NCBI RefSeq assembly: GCF_028583425.1
Contig: NC_072795.1
Location: forward strand, 8,889,001 to 8,953,000
DNA from: Eublepharis macularius
Lineage: Eukaryota; Chordata; Lepidosauria; Squamata; Eublepharidae
Direction of reading: 5' to 3'
Length of the DNA: 64,000 nt
Every line of letters begins with the position of its first letter. The stretch's first letter is position 1. Position numbers and translations under genes: made by a program. The notes under the pieces were generated by a model. The model did no database searches. It was given only the letters and a program-made list of their open reading frames with translations, and was not told the DNA's origin. Shown here one piece after another: positions 42,243-51,497 of the stretch.

Positions 42243-42742
42243 CTGATTTCCTTTACAGAGGCGGGGTCAGGGGGAGTCCAGTGGCACCTGGCGTGGGCTT
42301 TCGAGGACCACAGTTCTCTTTGTCAGATGCATCTGGCGGGGAGGACTGTGGTTATCGAAGGCTTGTGCTGCAGTGGAATTGGATAGTCTAGGTGCTGCTG
42401 CTGAACTCTTTTTGATTTTGCTACTACAGACTAACACGGCAAACTCCTTTGAACCTTTACACAAGCAAACTGATCCCCACACCAAAAAGAGCTGTCTGCA
42501 TCTCCATATCAAAGGAGTTGTTTACATCCCCCTCTCCTCCTCCCCCCTCCCCCCCTCCCCTCTCCTCCTCTATATTTGACCAGTTTCCTCCTGCCCTCCA
42601 TGCATCTGACGAAGAGAAGGTGATTCTTGAAAGCTAATGCTACAATAAAATTGGTTAGTCTTAAAGGTGCTACTGGACTCTTTTTTATTTTGCTACTACA
42701 GACTAACACGGCTAACTCCTCTGGATCTACATTCATTTTCAA

Positions 42743-44105
42743 TAGAAGTTGGGATTTACATCCATTCTTTCCATGAACATTCATTTGATAGCATCTCTCT
42801 GTTTCATTCTGTGCTTGGTTAGGCCAATTAATCTTTGTGGCATGTAGCAATTAATTCACGACCTCTGAGGAAGGCCTCTTGGCTGAAAAGTGTTTGGTCT
42901 GGTGATTTTACTACATAAAAGCGTAAGCGTGTTCCACATGGCTCACCTGTTTATCTCTGCACAGGTGCACTCATGGGGATAAAAGGTGAGTCGGCCAACA
43001 CAACCCTCCAGAGGCTCCACAGCACTGCTGCAGAAAGAGGCAGTGGGAGAACAGCTAGAAGGAGCCTTTTATGGAGGTTGATGAAGCTGAGCTTCCTTGG
43101 GAGCTGGAGCCAGCCCCACCCCGCACAGCTCACTGCTCCCCTGCTGGAGGCTATACCAAGCCCGCTCGGCTCTAGCCAGCCACTGCCACTCAGCACCCTG
43201 CATGGGGTGCAAGCTCGACTCACCCCCTATGAGGAAGCCAGTGGCAACCCCAGGGCATCCCCATTAGGGGAAAACTGGACTCTGGTGCTGCAAGAGCAAC
43301 GGGAACAAAGAGGGCAGAGCTGGGACTGTGCCGGGGATATTTATTTATTACATTTCTAGACCACCCTCCCCATCAGATGGGCTCAGGGCGGTGTAAAAAC
43401 ATACAATTTATATCATACAGTTTAAAACAATAAAAACATTATAAATAAACATTTAAAACATTATTCCATGTGCAAGCTGTATTGGTGACAACTCAGTTCT
43501 TATCTTGGTGCACCTGCACAGGTGCACCAGGGTAAAAACTGAGTCATCGGCAACATGGCCTCCAGAGACCGCGGCGGTGGGAAGGCCAGGCAAAGTGGCA
43601 CATCCTTCCGGAGGCTATGGACGCAGGAAGGCAAGGCGAGGCAGCACGTCCCTCCAGAGGTGGCGGTGGCGGCAGAGAGGCCTGCCACAATGCCCCTATC
43701 CACCTACCACCTTCAATCTCCATTATTCCCTATGAGGAAAACTAAGGTGGCTTTCTAGGTGGATGGGGATGGCATTTTGCAAGCAAAATGCACCAACTTT
43801 ACAGGGAACTTATTCCTACATGTCCTCTCAACATCCCCTAAGTTTCTGGGAGATTGAACTTCAGGGGGACATGTTACGGCCCTCCAAAGAAGGTGCCCCC
43901 TCCACCTCCAATCTCCATTATTCCCTGTGGGGAAAACTAGGGGAGCTAACCAAGGGGCTCTCTAGGGGAGCCAAACGTGGGGATGGGGTGTCATTTTGCA
44001 AGCAAAATCCACCCAATTTGCTGGGGACCTACTCCTCACTGTCCTCTACAGACCCACCAAGTTTCAGGGAGATTGGCCCTTGGGGGTGCCCTCAACCACT
44101 CCATT
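42743..44105. other. G+C-rich repeat-like sequence without a gene
   Basis: 'ggtgcac' and 'cctccagaggc' units around 42960-43060 and 43500-43700 resemble each other, and two paragraphs at 43770 and 43985 resemble the interior of element F ('cattttgc..gcaaaat', 'aagtttc.gggagattg'). These look like interiors of large non-autonomous elements whose ends I cannot find. Confidence 0.4.
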
Positions 44106-44560
44106 TGTTTATTTTTTTAGAAAAAATATTTTTCAAAATTTTTGATTTAACAAATTTATTAACAGTAAACAGTAAACAATAGTCAACAAGTTTTAACAGT
44201 ACAGGTGAGTCGGTAAAACAAAAACAAAACACACACACAGATTCGAAGTGCATAAATGTAGCCTACAATAAAACGTACATACTTGGAGAACCAAAAGTCT
44301 CACACTTTTAAGGTTACAATAAGAAAGGGTCTATTGGGTAGTTTTTGCTGGGACCAATGTCTTCTGTTGTCAGATGATGTAGTACTTGAAGCCAGTCTTC
44401 CCAAAAGTCTGATTATATTGTTGGCAATTCAGAACAATAGAATTTGATATGTTACCTTCTCCATGTAATACTGGTCCCAAACTTTGTTGTACCACAGGGG
44501 GATTGTACGGGTGGACCATGTGGGGGCCACGTACAAGCTACACCCCAGCCAGCCCAACAG
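44106..44560 (-). mobile_element. LINE-like 3' end remnant
   Basis: On the minus strand a short frame reads PLWYNKVWDQYYMEKVTYQ, in the style of L1-group ORF2 C-terminal regions. A long A+T-rich tail runs to 44106. The family is uncertain. Confidence 0.4.
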
Positions 44561-44591
44561 AACCAAACTGAAGCCCCACCCCACAAAAGCC

Positions 44592-44704
44592 CAGCACCCC
44601 CAGTTTTAAAATTTCTCTCCCAGAGGCACTTATGCACAGGACAAGGATGCCACATCCGAGGCACGCTCCTGAATACAAGCTCATTGATTCGGTCAATTTG
44701 AAGG
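44592..44704. repeat. PLE3 direct repeat, 3' copy
   Basis: Identical to 47775-47887. Starts cagcacccccag and ends tcaatttgaagg. Confidence 0.92.
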
Positions 44705-44998
44705 TGACAACGACGAAAGGGAAGCTCCCGGAACAACTCAAGAAAAACACAAACCGGAGAGCGAAGGAAATGTATATGTATAGAATTGTTTAATTAAAGT
44801 GCAAAAGTGCAAAATTGTGCAAGATGCTATACAAGATACATTCAGTTATGCTAGGTAATTCACAGAATTTACTCCAAAACAAGAACGTCTGTCGCAAAAA
44901 ACAGTCACTGGTTCATATAAATATACAATCAAGAATGGAGAGTGCACAATCAGGGGAAAGGCAGTCCATGTGTCCAGAGATGGAATTAATAAGACAAA

Positions 44999-45064
44999 AC
45001 TAGCCGACGGGCATCAGCTGTTGTTCTCAATTCCCGTTTCGGTTCTTCTTCTTCCAGGGCTAGT
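44999..45064 (-). ncRNA. Hammerhead-like fold in PLE3 3' untranslated region
   Basis: On the minus strand the order is ACUAGCC, CUGGAAGA-rich segment, GAAA, CGGG, loop, CCCG, UC, GGCUAGU. Helix I (7 bp, ACUAGCC/GGCUAGU) and helix III (CGGG/CCCG) are perfect, with GAAA and GUC placed as in a hammerhead. The CUGANGA box is altered and helix II is weak, so activity is doubtful. Confidence 0.5.
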
Positions 45065-45411
45065 ATTCATGGGCTAATAAATAAAGTTACAGTAATAAAT
45101 ATATATCTCATGTGATAGACAAGAACCACATTCAAAGGATTTGTACTCACTCCACAGATGCCATCTCTCCTCACTCCCCACAAGTAATTCTAAGCGCAAT
45201 TTAGTCGACAGATAGTCAGATAAACGACCCACCCCGTTATTAAAGTAGCCACCCTTGGTCACATGATATATATACAAGCAAGCTCCTTCTGCAAATACTT
45301 ATACATTACAGGAATACATAGAAGAGTTCAAGAAACTTACACCCGCCTTACAGCAATTCTAAAGCGCACTCATAGAGACCAACAAAGCTGGAGGAGGACT
45401 GAAAGGGTATA

Positions 45412-47553
45412 CTAACCCAAAAAACAAGAGTAATCTATTGATTGATTTAATCCAGAAGGACTTAAGCTATGTAGCTCAAAAATCCATTTACTCTCAGACT
45501 GGAAAAGTTTAGTGTTGCATTCAGTATCCAACACCTCCAAAACTGAAACCATCAAGTCCCTCGGGTCATCATGATTGGACAGGAAATGTTCCACCAAAGG
45601 GGCCTCCCTAACTTGATTCTTAATTCTAGACAAATGTTCCTGGATCCGAATGCGTAACTGGCGTGCGGTACTGCCCACATAGTTAAGACCGCAACCGCAC
45701 TGAATGATGTAAACCACATGGGAGGACTTGCAAGTCGAAAAATTCAACGGGGGTCCACTTCGGAGGGTTATAATACTCCCTAAATCCACCATCAAGTTAC
45801 ACACCGAGCAACCCCCGCATGGAAAATGCCCCCTCGGGAAGGAGCCACCAGTAGTGGGTCTGGGGTATTCAGACCTAACAAGAATATCCTTAAGATTTCT
45901 GGTTCTTCTGATGCCCGCTAACGGATACTGTTCACACCCAGCAATCCCACTAACTAGATGCCAATGTTTTTTAATGATTTTATCTATGGCCCCAGTCATG
46001 GAAGTATATTCCAAGGACCATTTAATTCTTGTGTCCTCCTGCCGGCTCTTAGGTTGCAGTAATGTTTCTCGTGAGGTAGACTCAGCCCGTCTAAGAGCTG
46101 ATCTCCTCACTTGTCCTGGGTAGCCTCTAGCAGCAAAACAAAGGTCCATATCCCGACTATGCTGTATAAAATCTAACTGGTTAGTCGAGTTCCTTTTGAT
46201 CCTAAAAAATTGGCCTATGGGGATGTTATTCCTCAAACGTCTGGGGTGAAAGGAGTTGTAATGCAAGTATGAATTCCTATCCGTTATTTTCTTATATGGC
46301 CGTACTCCCAAGGAGCTCTGTGTGTTTTTATAAATGACAACATCCAGGTAATGAATACAATGTTCATTTCCTTCCCATGAAAATTGAATATTGGGATCAA
46401 GATTGTTTAACCAATTGCCAAAGTCCTCCGCGACACAGGATGAGTCAAGAATGGCTATGACGTCATCTATGTATCGTTTATAAAAGACAATCGAACTCTT
46501 AAAGGGACACTGCTCAGAATAAATAGAATGTTGTTCTAGTTGTGACATAAAGAGGTTGGCAATGCTGGGGGCCGCAGCACACCCCATTGCCACCCCTTTC
46601 GTTTGGTAGTAATATACATTGTTGAATTTAAAGTAGTTCCTTTCCAAAATGATGTCCAAGAGACTAAGTAAAAATGGAGTAGACGGAGTTTGTATAGCAC
46701 GTAGCCATAATGCGCTTTCTACTGCTGTTCTGGCGCCCTCGTGCGGAATAGAAGTATATAAAGACTTCACGTCGAGAGTCATAAGATAAGCTGTCTCAGG
46801 TATAGTTAAAGACTCCAATAAAGATATAAGCGACGTGGTGTCCTTAAGGTAAGCTGCAGTGCGCATGACCAATGGCTGAAGAAAAAAATCAATATAAGTG
46901 GATATTGGTTCCAGTACTGAATTGGAGCCTGAGATTATTGGCCTTCCGGGAGGGGGAAAACCGGGTTTGTGAACTTTGGGCAAAATGTAAAAAACGGGGG
47001 TGCGGGGATTTTTATTAATTAGGGCATCATGGGTCTTCTGATCAATATCATTTGAAAGGAGTCCCTCCTCTATTACAATCTGGATAATGCGTTGAATCTG
47101 TTTTAAGGGGTTGCAAGGGATCCGCTTATAGTCAGTTCGGACATTTAGTTGACGCTCAGCCTCCTGCTCGTAGTGGGCTGCGTCCTGAATGACGATGCCC
47201 CCACCCTTGTCTGCGGTCTTGATTACAATGTTGCAATCATCCCTCAAAGATTTAAGCGCAAACCATTCTTCTTTGGTTAAGTTATAATTGCAGTGGATTT
47301 TATTCTGCTCTAACCTAGTAATGTCCCTGAGAACTACCTGTTCAAAAGAATCAATCAAGGGGTCAGAAACGGATGGACAAAACGTAGAACGTGTTTTAAA
47401 TCCCTTATAGGGCACCAAGTCCCTATCTCTACCAAAAAAAATTTTTAATTTGATAAGTCTAATCAATTTGAAAATATCCACCCGTGTCCTGAAGGCATTG
47501 TACCGTGGTGCCGGTACAAAACCAAGCCCTCTGTTTAGAACCGCCCGTTCCAC
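45412..47553 (-). CDS. PLE3 reverse transcriptase with GIY-YIG endonuclease (transposon protein)
   Basis: A 713-residue open frame. Motifs in order: IKTADKGGGIVI, FYILPKVHKP, RPIISGSNS, LMTLDVKSLYTSIPHEG, GVAMGCAAAPSIANLFM, the catalytic YKRYIDDVIAI, HYLDVVIYK, a Cys-rich FPCGGCSVC block and the GIY-YIG domain (VVYIIQCGCGLNYVGSTARQ, then RIRIQEHLS). The KVHKP and Cys-block wording fits the Neptune side of the PLEs better than the Penelope side seen in PLE1. All catalytic signatures that I know are present. The first ATG may not be the true start, because related sequence continues upstream in another phase (47586-47879). Confidence 0.88.
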   Translation of the reverse strand: MERAVLNRGLGFVPAPRYNAFRTRVDIFKLIRLIKLKIFFGRDRDLVPYKGFKTRSTFCPSVSDPLIDSFEQVVLRDITRLEQNKIHCNYNLTKEEWFALKSLRDDCNIVIKTADKGGGIVIQDAAHYEQEAERQLNVRTDYKRIPCNPLKQIQRIIQIVIEEGLLSNDIDQKTHDALINKNPRTPVFYILPKVHKPGFPPPGRPIISGSNSVLEPISTYIDFFLQPLVMRTAAYLKDTTSLISLLESLTIPETAYLMTLDVKSLYTSIPHEGARTAVESALWLRAIQTPSTPFLLSLLDIILERNYFKFNNVYYYQTKGVAMGCAAAPSIANLFMSQLEQHSIYSEQCPFKSSIVFYKRYIDDVIAILDSSCVAEDFGNWLNNLDPNIQFSWEGNEHCIHYLDVVIYKNTQSSLGVRPYKKITDRNSYLHYNSFHPRRLRNNIPIGQFFRIKRNSTNQLDFIQHSRDMDLCFAARGYPGQVRRSALRRAESTSRETLLQPKSRQEDTRIKWSLEYTSMTGAIDKIIKKHWHLVSGIAGCEQYPLAGIRRTRNLKDILVRSEYPRPTTGGSFPRGHFPCGGCSVCNLMVDLGSIITLRSGPPLNFSTCKSSHVVYIIQCGCGLNYVGSTARQLRIRIQEHLSRIKNQVREAPLVEHFLSNHDDPRDLMVSVLEVLDTECNTKLFQSESKWIFELHSLSPSGLNQSIDYSCFLG

Positions 47554-47585
47554 ATTTGTTAAAGTTCTAGACGACAGATTAAATA

Positions 47586-47879
47586 TCAGGTCCGGGGTCT
47601 GTTGTTCTTTCGGAATTGTGACCCTAAAAAATTCCCTCTAGGTGGACGAGGTACGTCCCGATTTCTTAAAGTCCTAACACTCGTACCCTCATCCCCTGAA
47701 GTATCTGTCTCAGATGGTTCAGTCGTCTCATATTCTGACCCCGTTTGAAGATTACTAGCCCATGTCACCTTTTTCAGCACCCCCAGTTTTAAAATTTCTC
47801 TCCCAGAGGCACTTATGCACAGGACAAGGATGCCACATCCGAGGCACGCTCCTGAATACAAGCTCATTGATTCGGTCAA
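47586..47879 (-). CDS. PLE3 possible N-terminal segment
   Basis: A 97-codon frame that starts inside the upstream direct repeat and runs toward the main frame, acidic and Ser/Thr-rich (ETTEPSETDTSGDEG). It is probably the N-terminal part of the PLE3 protein, though it could be a chance frame. Confidence 0.4.
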   Translation of the reverse strand: MTESMSLYSGACLGCGILVLCISASGREILKLGVLKKVTWASNLQTGSEYETTEPSETDTSGDEGTSVRTLRNRDVPRPPRGNFLGSQFRKNNRPRT

Positions 47880-47887
47880 TTTGAAGG
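47775..47887. repeat. PLE3 direct repeat, 5' copy
   Basis: Identical to 44592-44704. The base runs just inside the two repeats, AAGGTGACA and TGTCACCTT, are inverted to each other. Confidence 0.92.
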
Positions 47888-48264
47888 CAAGAGTTACTTA
47901 ATTGTTCAATGAATTACTGTATCTTCTCAGCTTGTGTTGTACAGTTCTGAGCCCGGGATTAATGAACCGTAAAGCATTTTACCTTCTCGGAGTGAATCAA
48001 AATAAAACAGTTTCTTCAGAAATAAGCTGTGTCTCAAACTACATTTAACCTACTAAGCTACTTTTAAGAGTGGCAAGATTTGAATTTTCTATGATCTACA
48101 TTTTGAAATACAAATTGGTATTTTAAACTTGTTTTCCAGTGCAAAGAAGAGATACCAGAGGCCTTGCTTTCTTGGGTATAGCTCCACAATGAAATCCTGC
48201 TCTTAGTATTAAATGGAAAGACAAAATGCATAGTAACATGAGCATTCATTGTTTTATTTTTCAG

Positions 48265-48426
48265 GGCAACCACTTGACCGTTCATTAACCATCATTAATT
48301 CCATCACCAAACGTGGTCTGTGCTCTGACTTTTGGTCAGCAGTTTTCTATTGAAGATAAAGACTTCCTCAAGTTGAGAGATGCCTTATTCTCTGTCATTC
48401 AATTTACAGCGACTTTCTTTCATTTT
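48265..48426 (+). pseudogene. CYP2 relic B exon 4 with frameshift
   Basis: 162 nt between tttttcag and gtgagc; the functional exon is 161. Before the extra base it reads QPLDRSLTIINSIT; one base later the frame continues NVVCALTFGQQFSIEDKDFL, close to gene A exon 4. The extra base lies in the AAAC after codon ACC near 48310. The donor and acceptor are intact. Confidence 0.85.
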
Positions 48427-48756
48427 GTGAGCTGATTTTTTGTTCCTACGATGTCAGACATGTCTTTTCTCCCAAAGACCCCCAAACCATTGACAAGTAC
48501 AATTAGGGCTGCCAGGTACCCCTGGGAAATGGTGTGGGGGGAAGGACCTAGCAGCTCACGGGAGGCTCATTGGTGATATAATTACTTTGCCAACAACATG
48601 TTGAAGTCACTCTCCATGTCACTGGAATTGAAATCAGCATGTCACTGTGGGGATGAACTCACATATCCCTGAGTCTCCCCAGGCATCCCGTGGCATTGGT
48701 AACATTTTCTCCCCACAGAACCTCTGCTGCTGCTGACCAATTGAATATATGTCAGC

Positions 48757-48934
48757 TTCCGGCTTCCGGTTTGGGATCCATGAAGGTCTAACACAGCTCT
48801 AAGTGCTGAGCTGTCCGGGCTGCTGTTTTGACTGCTGGCGGGGCAAAAAGAGCCCGCGGCCAACTGTTCTCAGGTGGAGAACAGGCATAGAACGCTCAAG
48901 AACCTCAGGGCACATTGATCTTGGGCGAGGGGGG
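48757..48934 (+). mobile_element. Outer L1 (L1-2), 5' leader
   Basis: About 178 bp that match the leader of the inner L1 (48935-49108) from 'ggtttggga' to 'gggcgagggg'. The last 18 bases, gatcttgggcgagggggg (48917-48934), recur at 55156-55173 on the other side of the inner L1. The simplest reading is that this is the 5' end of the outer L1, cut by the inner one. Confidence 0.75.
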
Positions 48935-49844
48935 AGACTTCTGGTTTGGGATTTATGGAGGTCTGACGCAGCTCCATTCGCGGAGCTGACCGGACTGCCG
49001 TTTTAAGCGGCCGGCGGGGGCAATTTAGCCCGTGGCTGACTGCTCTCAGGCGGAGAGCAGGCATAGAATGCTCAAGACCTCAGGGCGCATCGATCTCGGG
49101 CGAGGGGGGTCCTGCGCAATGGATCTCCCCCCGACCCTTGAGGTCCCACCCTGTGACAGGTCGGCTAAGATCTCTGCGGCAGTTTCGGGGCCAATGCGGT
49201 TGGCATAAGATCTACATACCCAAGCTTCAACAGGGGAAAGAAGAGTGGAGGGGAAACTAAGATTGAAACAGTGATTACAACCCAAGGAAAGTGAATGAGA
49301 AGGTAAAGATCACTATCTTCTGATACGGGACAGATTGTTAAAAGTAAAGAAGAATAAAAGTAGATTTTCAAACTGCAACAGACTAACTATAAGGAGGGGA
49401 AGACTCGGCAAGAGTTGCATTAGAAAAAGGACTAAGTTTAAAGAAGTTATTAGAGAAATAGGACTATTGTTTTGAATACTTGCGGTTACGGAGCTGTGAG
49501 AAAATTTTACCATCGCGACAGCTACTGTGGGAAGTCGGGAAACAGGAAGTACGTAATAACAATAGAGTTGCTGGAGAGAAGTGGCCCCTGCTGGAGGGCA
49601 GGAAGAAGGGAATCGCCATCTTTGAAAGGGGAAGAACCGCGGCTTCAGCGGAAGAGGAAGTAAGCCATTTTGGATTACAAAATCATAGAGGAACCATAGA
49701 GAAAAGACGCCCAACATTTTGGATTTCTAAAAAAGTTTCTGTTCGAGAAGACCGGGACATTTAAATTAAAAGGACACTAAATTTAACGCCACGGAGTTAA
49801 GGAAGAGAGCGGACTCGTGGGAGCGAGCTAAAGCAAGCCCCACG

Positions 49845-50621
49845 ATGTCGAAAAAAGAGTGGCAATCGGCAATAGAAAATTTGGATAAAAAACTTTTAGA
49901 AGTGATTAAAGAACTTAAGGACATGAAACCGGAGCTGATTAAAGAGGTTAAACAGACTGTGAAAAGCGAGCTTTCAGAAGAGAAGAAAGGTATGGAAATA
50001 ATGCAAAATGAATTGCAAGGAACACAGCAGAGAGTTAAAGCAGTGGAAGGCGCGGTGGAGAATCTAGCTGACACGCAACAAACAGAGATGAGGCTGATGA
50101 GGGGAAGAATGGCGGTTGCGGAAAGCAAACATATGGAGAAGCAGCTGAGATTTCGCGGATTGCCGGAAGTGGAAGGAAAGACAGCACAAGAACAGATTAC
50201 TGAGGTGTTAGCTGAATACCTGGGAAAGGAGGAGGAGGAAGTTGTGGCTATCCTAGACGTGGTATACCGTGTAAACTCAAGAATTGCGACCCAGAGGAAA
50301 TTACCAAGAGACGTGATTGTGCAGTTTACGACCCGAAACATGAAAGAGAAGATTGTGACTAAACAGTTTCAAGATCCATTGGAAATTGATGGCAAGACAA
50401 TTATCATCATGAAGGAAATACCCAGATCGGTGTTACTAGATCGTAAAAAATATAAAGCTCTAATTCAGATCTTGAAGGACATGAAAATAAGTTACAGATG
50501 GGAATTACCAGAAGGAGTGTCCTTTGAATTTGGAGGAGTAAAAAAGCATATCAGATCTGAACGAGAGATGGAGCGGTTTATAAGGGACAATGAGAAGGAC
50601 TTACCAGCAACAAGATTATGA
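49845..50621 (+). CDS. L1-1 ORF1 protein (RNA-binding chaperone)
   Basis: 258 residues. The N-terminal half is a predicted coiled coil rich in K and E. The second half has the L1 RRM/C-terminal wording (LRFRGLPEVEGKTAQEQITE). It binds L1 RNA as trimers in known L1s. The start MSKKEWQ is conserved in the outer L1 (55924), while the upstream codons are not. The stop TGA overlaps the ORF2 ATG. Confidence 0.9.
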   Translation: MSKKEWQSAIENLDKKLLEVIKELKDMKPELIKEVKQTVKSELSEEKKGMEIMQNELQGTQQRVKAVEGAVENLADTQQTEMRLMRGRMAVAESKHMEKQLRFRGLPEVEGKTAQEQITEVLAEYLGKEEEEVVAILDVVYRVNSRIATQRKLPRDVIVQFTTRNMKEKIVTKQFQDPLEIDGKTIIIMKEIPRSVLLDRKKYKALIQILKDMKISYRWELPEGVSFEFGGVKKHIRSEREMERFIRDNEKDLPATRL

Positions 50622-51457
50622 TTATGGAGTGTAAAGTTTTATCTTGGAATGTAAATGGACTTAATTCACCGAATAAGAGAAAAAGCATTTTTCACTGGCT
50701 ATTAAAACAAAAATGTGATATTGTATGTTTGCAAGAGACTCATATTCGAAAACAGGATGTAAAGTATTTAAAATCAAGAAAATTGGGTGATGATTTTGTA
50801 GCGGCCTCTAACAAGAAAAAAAGAGGAGTGGTGTTGTATATAAAAGAGGAGCTGCAGCCAAAGCTTGTAATGAAGGATGTGGAAGCCAGATTTATAGCAG
50901 TGGAATGTATATGGAACTTAAAGAGAGTGCTGGTAATTGGAATCTATGCCCCTAATGGAGCAAAAGAAAGCTTCTTTGAGGATTTGAGGAAGCAACTAGA
51001 TGAACTTTCATATGATCAGATAATTCTTGCTGGAGATTTCAATGGAGTGACAGATTTGGAATTAGATAAAAAATCAACAACTGCACAAAAGAAAAGAGGA
51101 CTATTACCAAAGTTGTTTTTTGAGCTGACACAACAAGAAACCTTAGAAGATGTATGGAGAAGACAAAACCCCAAAAGTAGACAATTCACGTTTTTCTCCG
51201 CAAGACATTCCACATTATCGAGAATAGATATGATCTGGGCCTCAAAAGACTTAGCAATATGGACTAAGGAGGTGGAAATAATGCCGATGGTTGGCTCAGA
51301 TCACAACCCAATTATGTGGAAGTTGTGGAAAAGGAGTAAAAGGAAAGGATGGAGAATAAATGAGGATTTGCTACAAGAGGGAGAGAATATGGAAATGTTG
51401 AGAAGAGAGACAAACTTCTTCATACAATACAACATGAATAGAGGTACCAACCAATAA
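50618..51457 (+). CDS. L1-1 ORF2, endonuclease part
   Basis: Apurinic-type endonuclease domain: LSWNVNGLNSPNKR, CLQETHI, LAGDFNGV, STLSRIDMIW and GSDHNPI hold the catalytic Asn, Glu, Asp and His residues. The frame ends at 51457 because of a two-base deletion near 51443 (the outer L1 has agagaggtacc where this copy has agaggtacc). The rest of ORF2 resumes in another phase at 51498. Confidence 0.9.
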   Translation: MIMECKVLSWNVNGLNSPNKRKSIFHWLLKQKCDIVCLQETHIRKQDVKYLKSRKLGDDFVAASNKKKRGVVLYIKEELQPKLVMKDVEARFIAVECIWNLKRVLVIGIYAPNGAKESFFEDLRKQLDELSYDQIILAGDFNGVTDLELDKKSTTAQKKRGLLPKLFFELTQQETLEDVWRRQNPKSRQFTFFSARHSTLSRIDMIWASKDLAIWTKEVEIMPMVGSDHNPIMWKLWKRSKRKGWRINEDLLQEGENMEMLRRETNFFIQYNMNRGTNQ

Positions 51458-51497
51458 GGTTTGGGACACCTACAAGGCAGTAATTAGGGGCATACTA

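Larger units (their letters stand above)
40983..42728 (+). mobile_element. PLE2: Penelope-like element, 5'-truncated coding part, inverted ends
   Basis: Bounded by an exact 14-bp target duplication. Left terminus 40983-41327 is the inverse of right terminus 42362-42728. Both carry 'gactaacacggc' or its mirror, a pyrimidine-rich tract and a hammerhead-like core (41066-41030 minus, 42606-42642 plus). Between them lies the C-terminal part of a PLE protein: thumb region, then a GIY-YIG endonuclease. The RT catalytic part is absent, and the remaining coding sequence is broken about twice. A further antisense arm of the same kind lies at 42270-42345. Confidence 0.82.
44592..47887 (-). mobile_element. 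PLE3: Neptune-like Penelope element with identical 113-bp direct repeats
   Basis: 44592-44704 and 47775-47887 are identical over 113 bp and in direct orientation, the tandem pseudo-LTR arrangement of many PLEs. Between them, on the minus strand, is a long open PLE frame and a 3' untranslated region with a hammerhead-like fold. I could not find a short target duplication, so the outer borders are the outer ends of the repeats by inference. Identity of the repeats suggests a young insertion or gene conversion. The coding region has about one break near its 5' end. It is inserted in intron 3 of relic B. Confidence 0.78.
40698..48426 (+). pseudogene. CYP2 relic B (exons 3 and 4 only)
   Basis: Two CYP2 exons on the plus strand in the correct order, 7.4 kb apart, with PLE2 and PLE3 between them. 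Exon 3 is intact. Exon 4 has a one-base insertion that shifts the frame. I found no exons 1-2 upstream and no exons 5-9 before the next exon 1 at 58424. It is therefore the remains of a gene copy that once stood between A and C. Confidence 0.85.

Noticed and set aside
45728-46123. Plus-strand frame of 131 codons
   Set aside because: Antisense shadow of the PLE3 protein frame.
48757-49108. Two tandem L1 promoter monomers, as in mouse L1
   Set aside because: The 18-bp target duplication shows that the first unit belongs to the outer L1 and the second to the inner L1.
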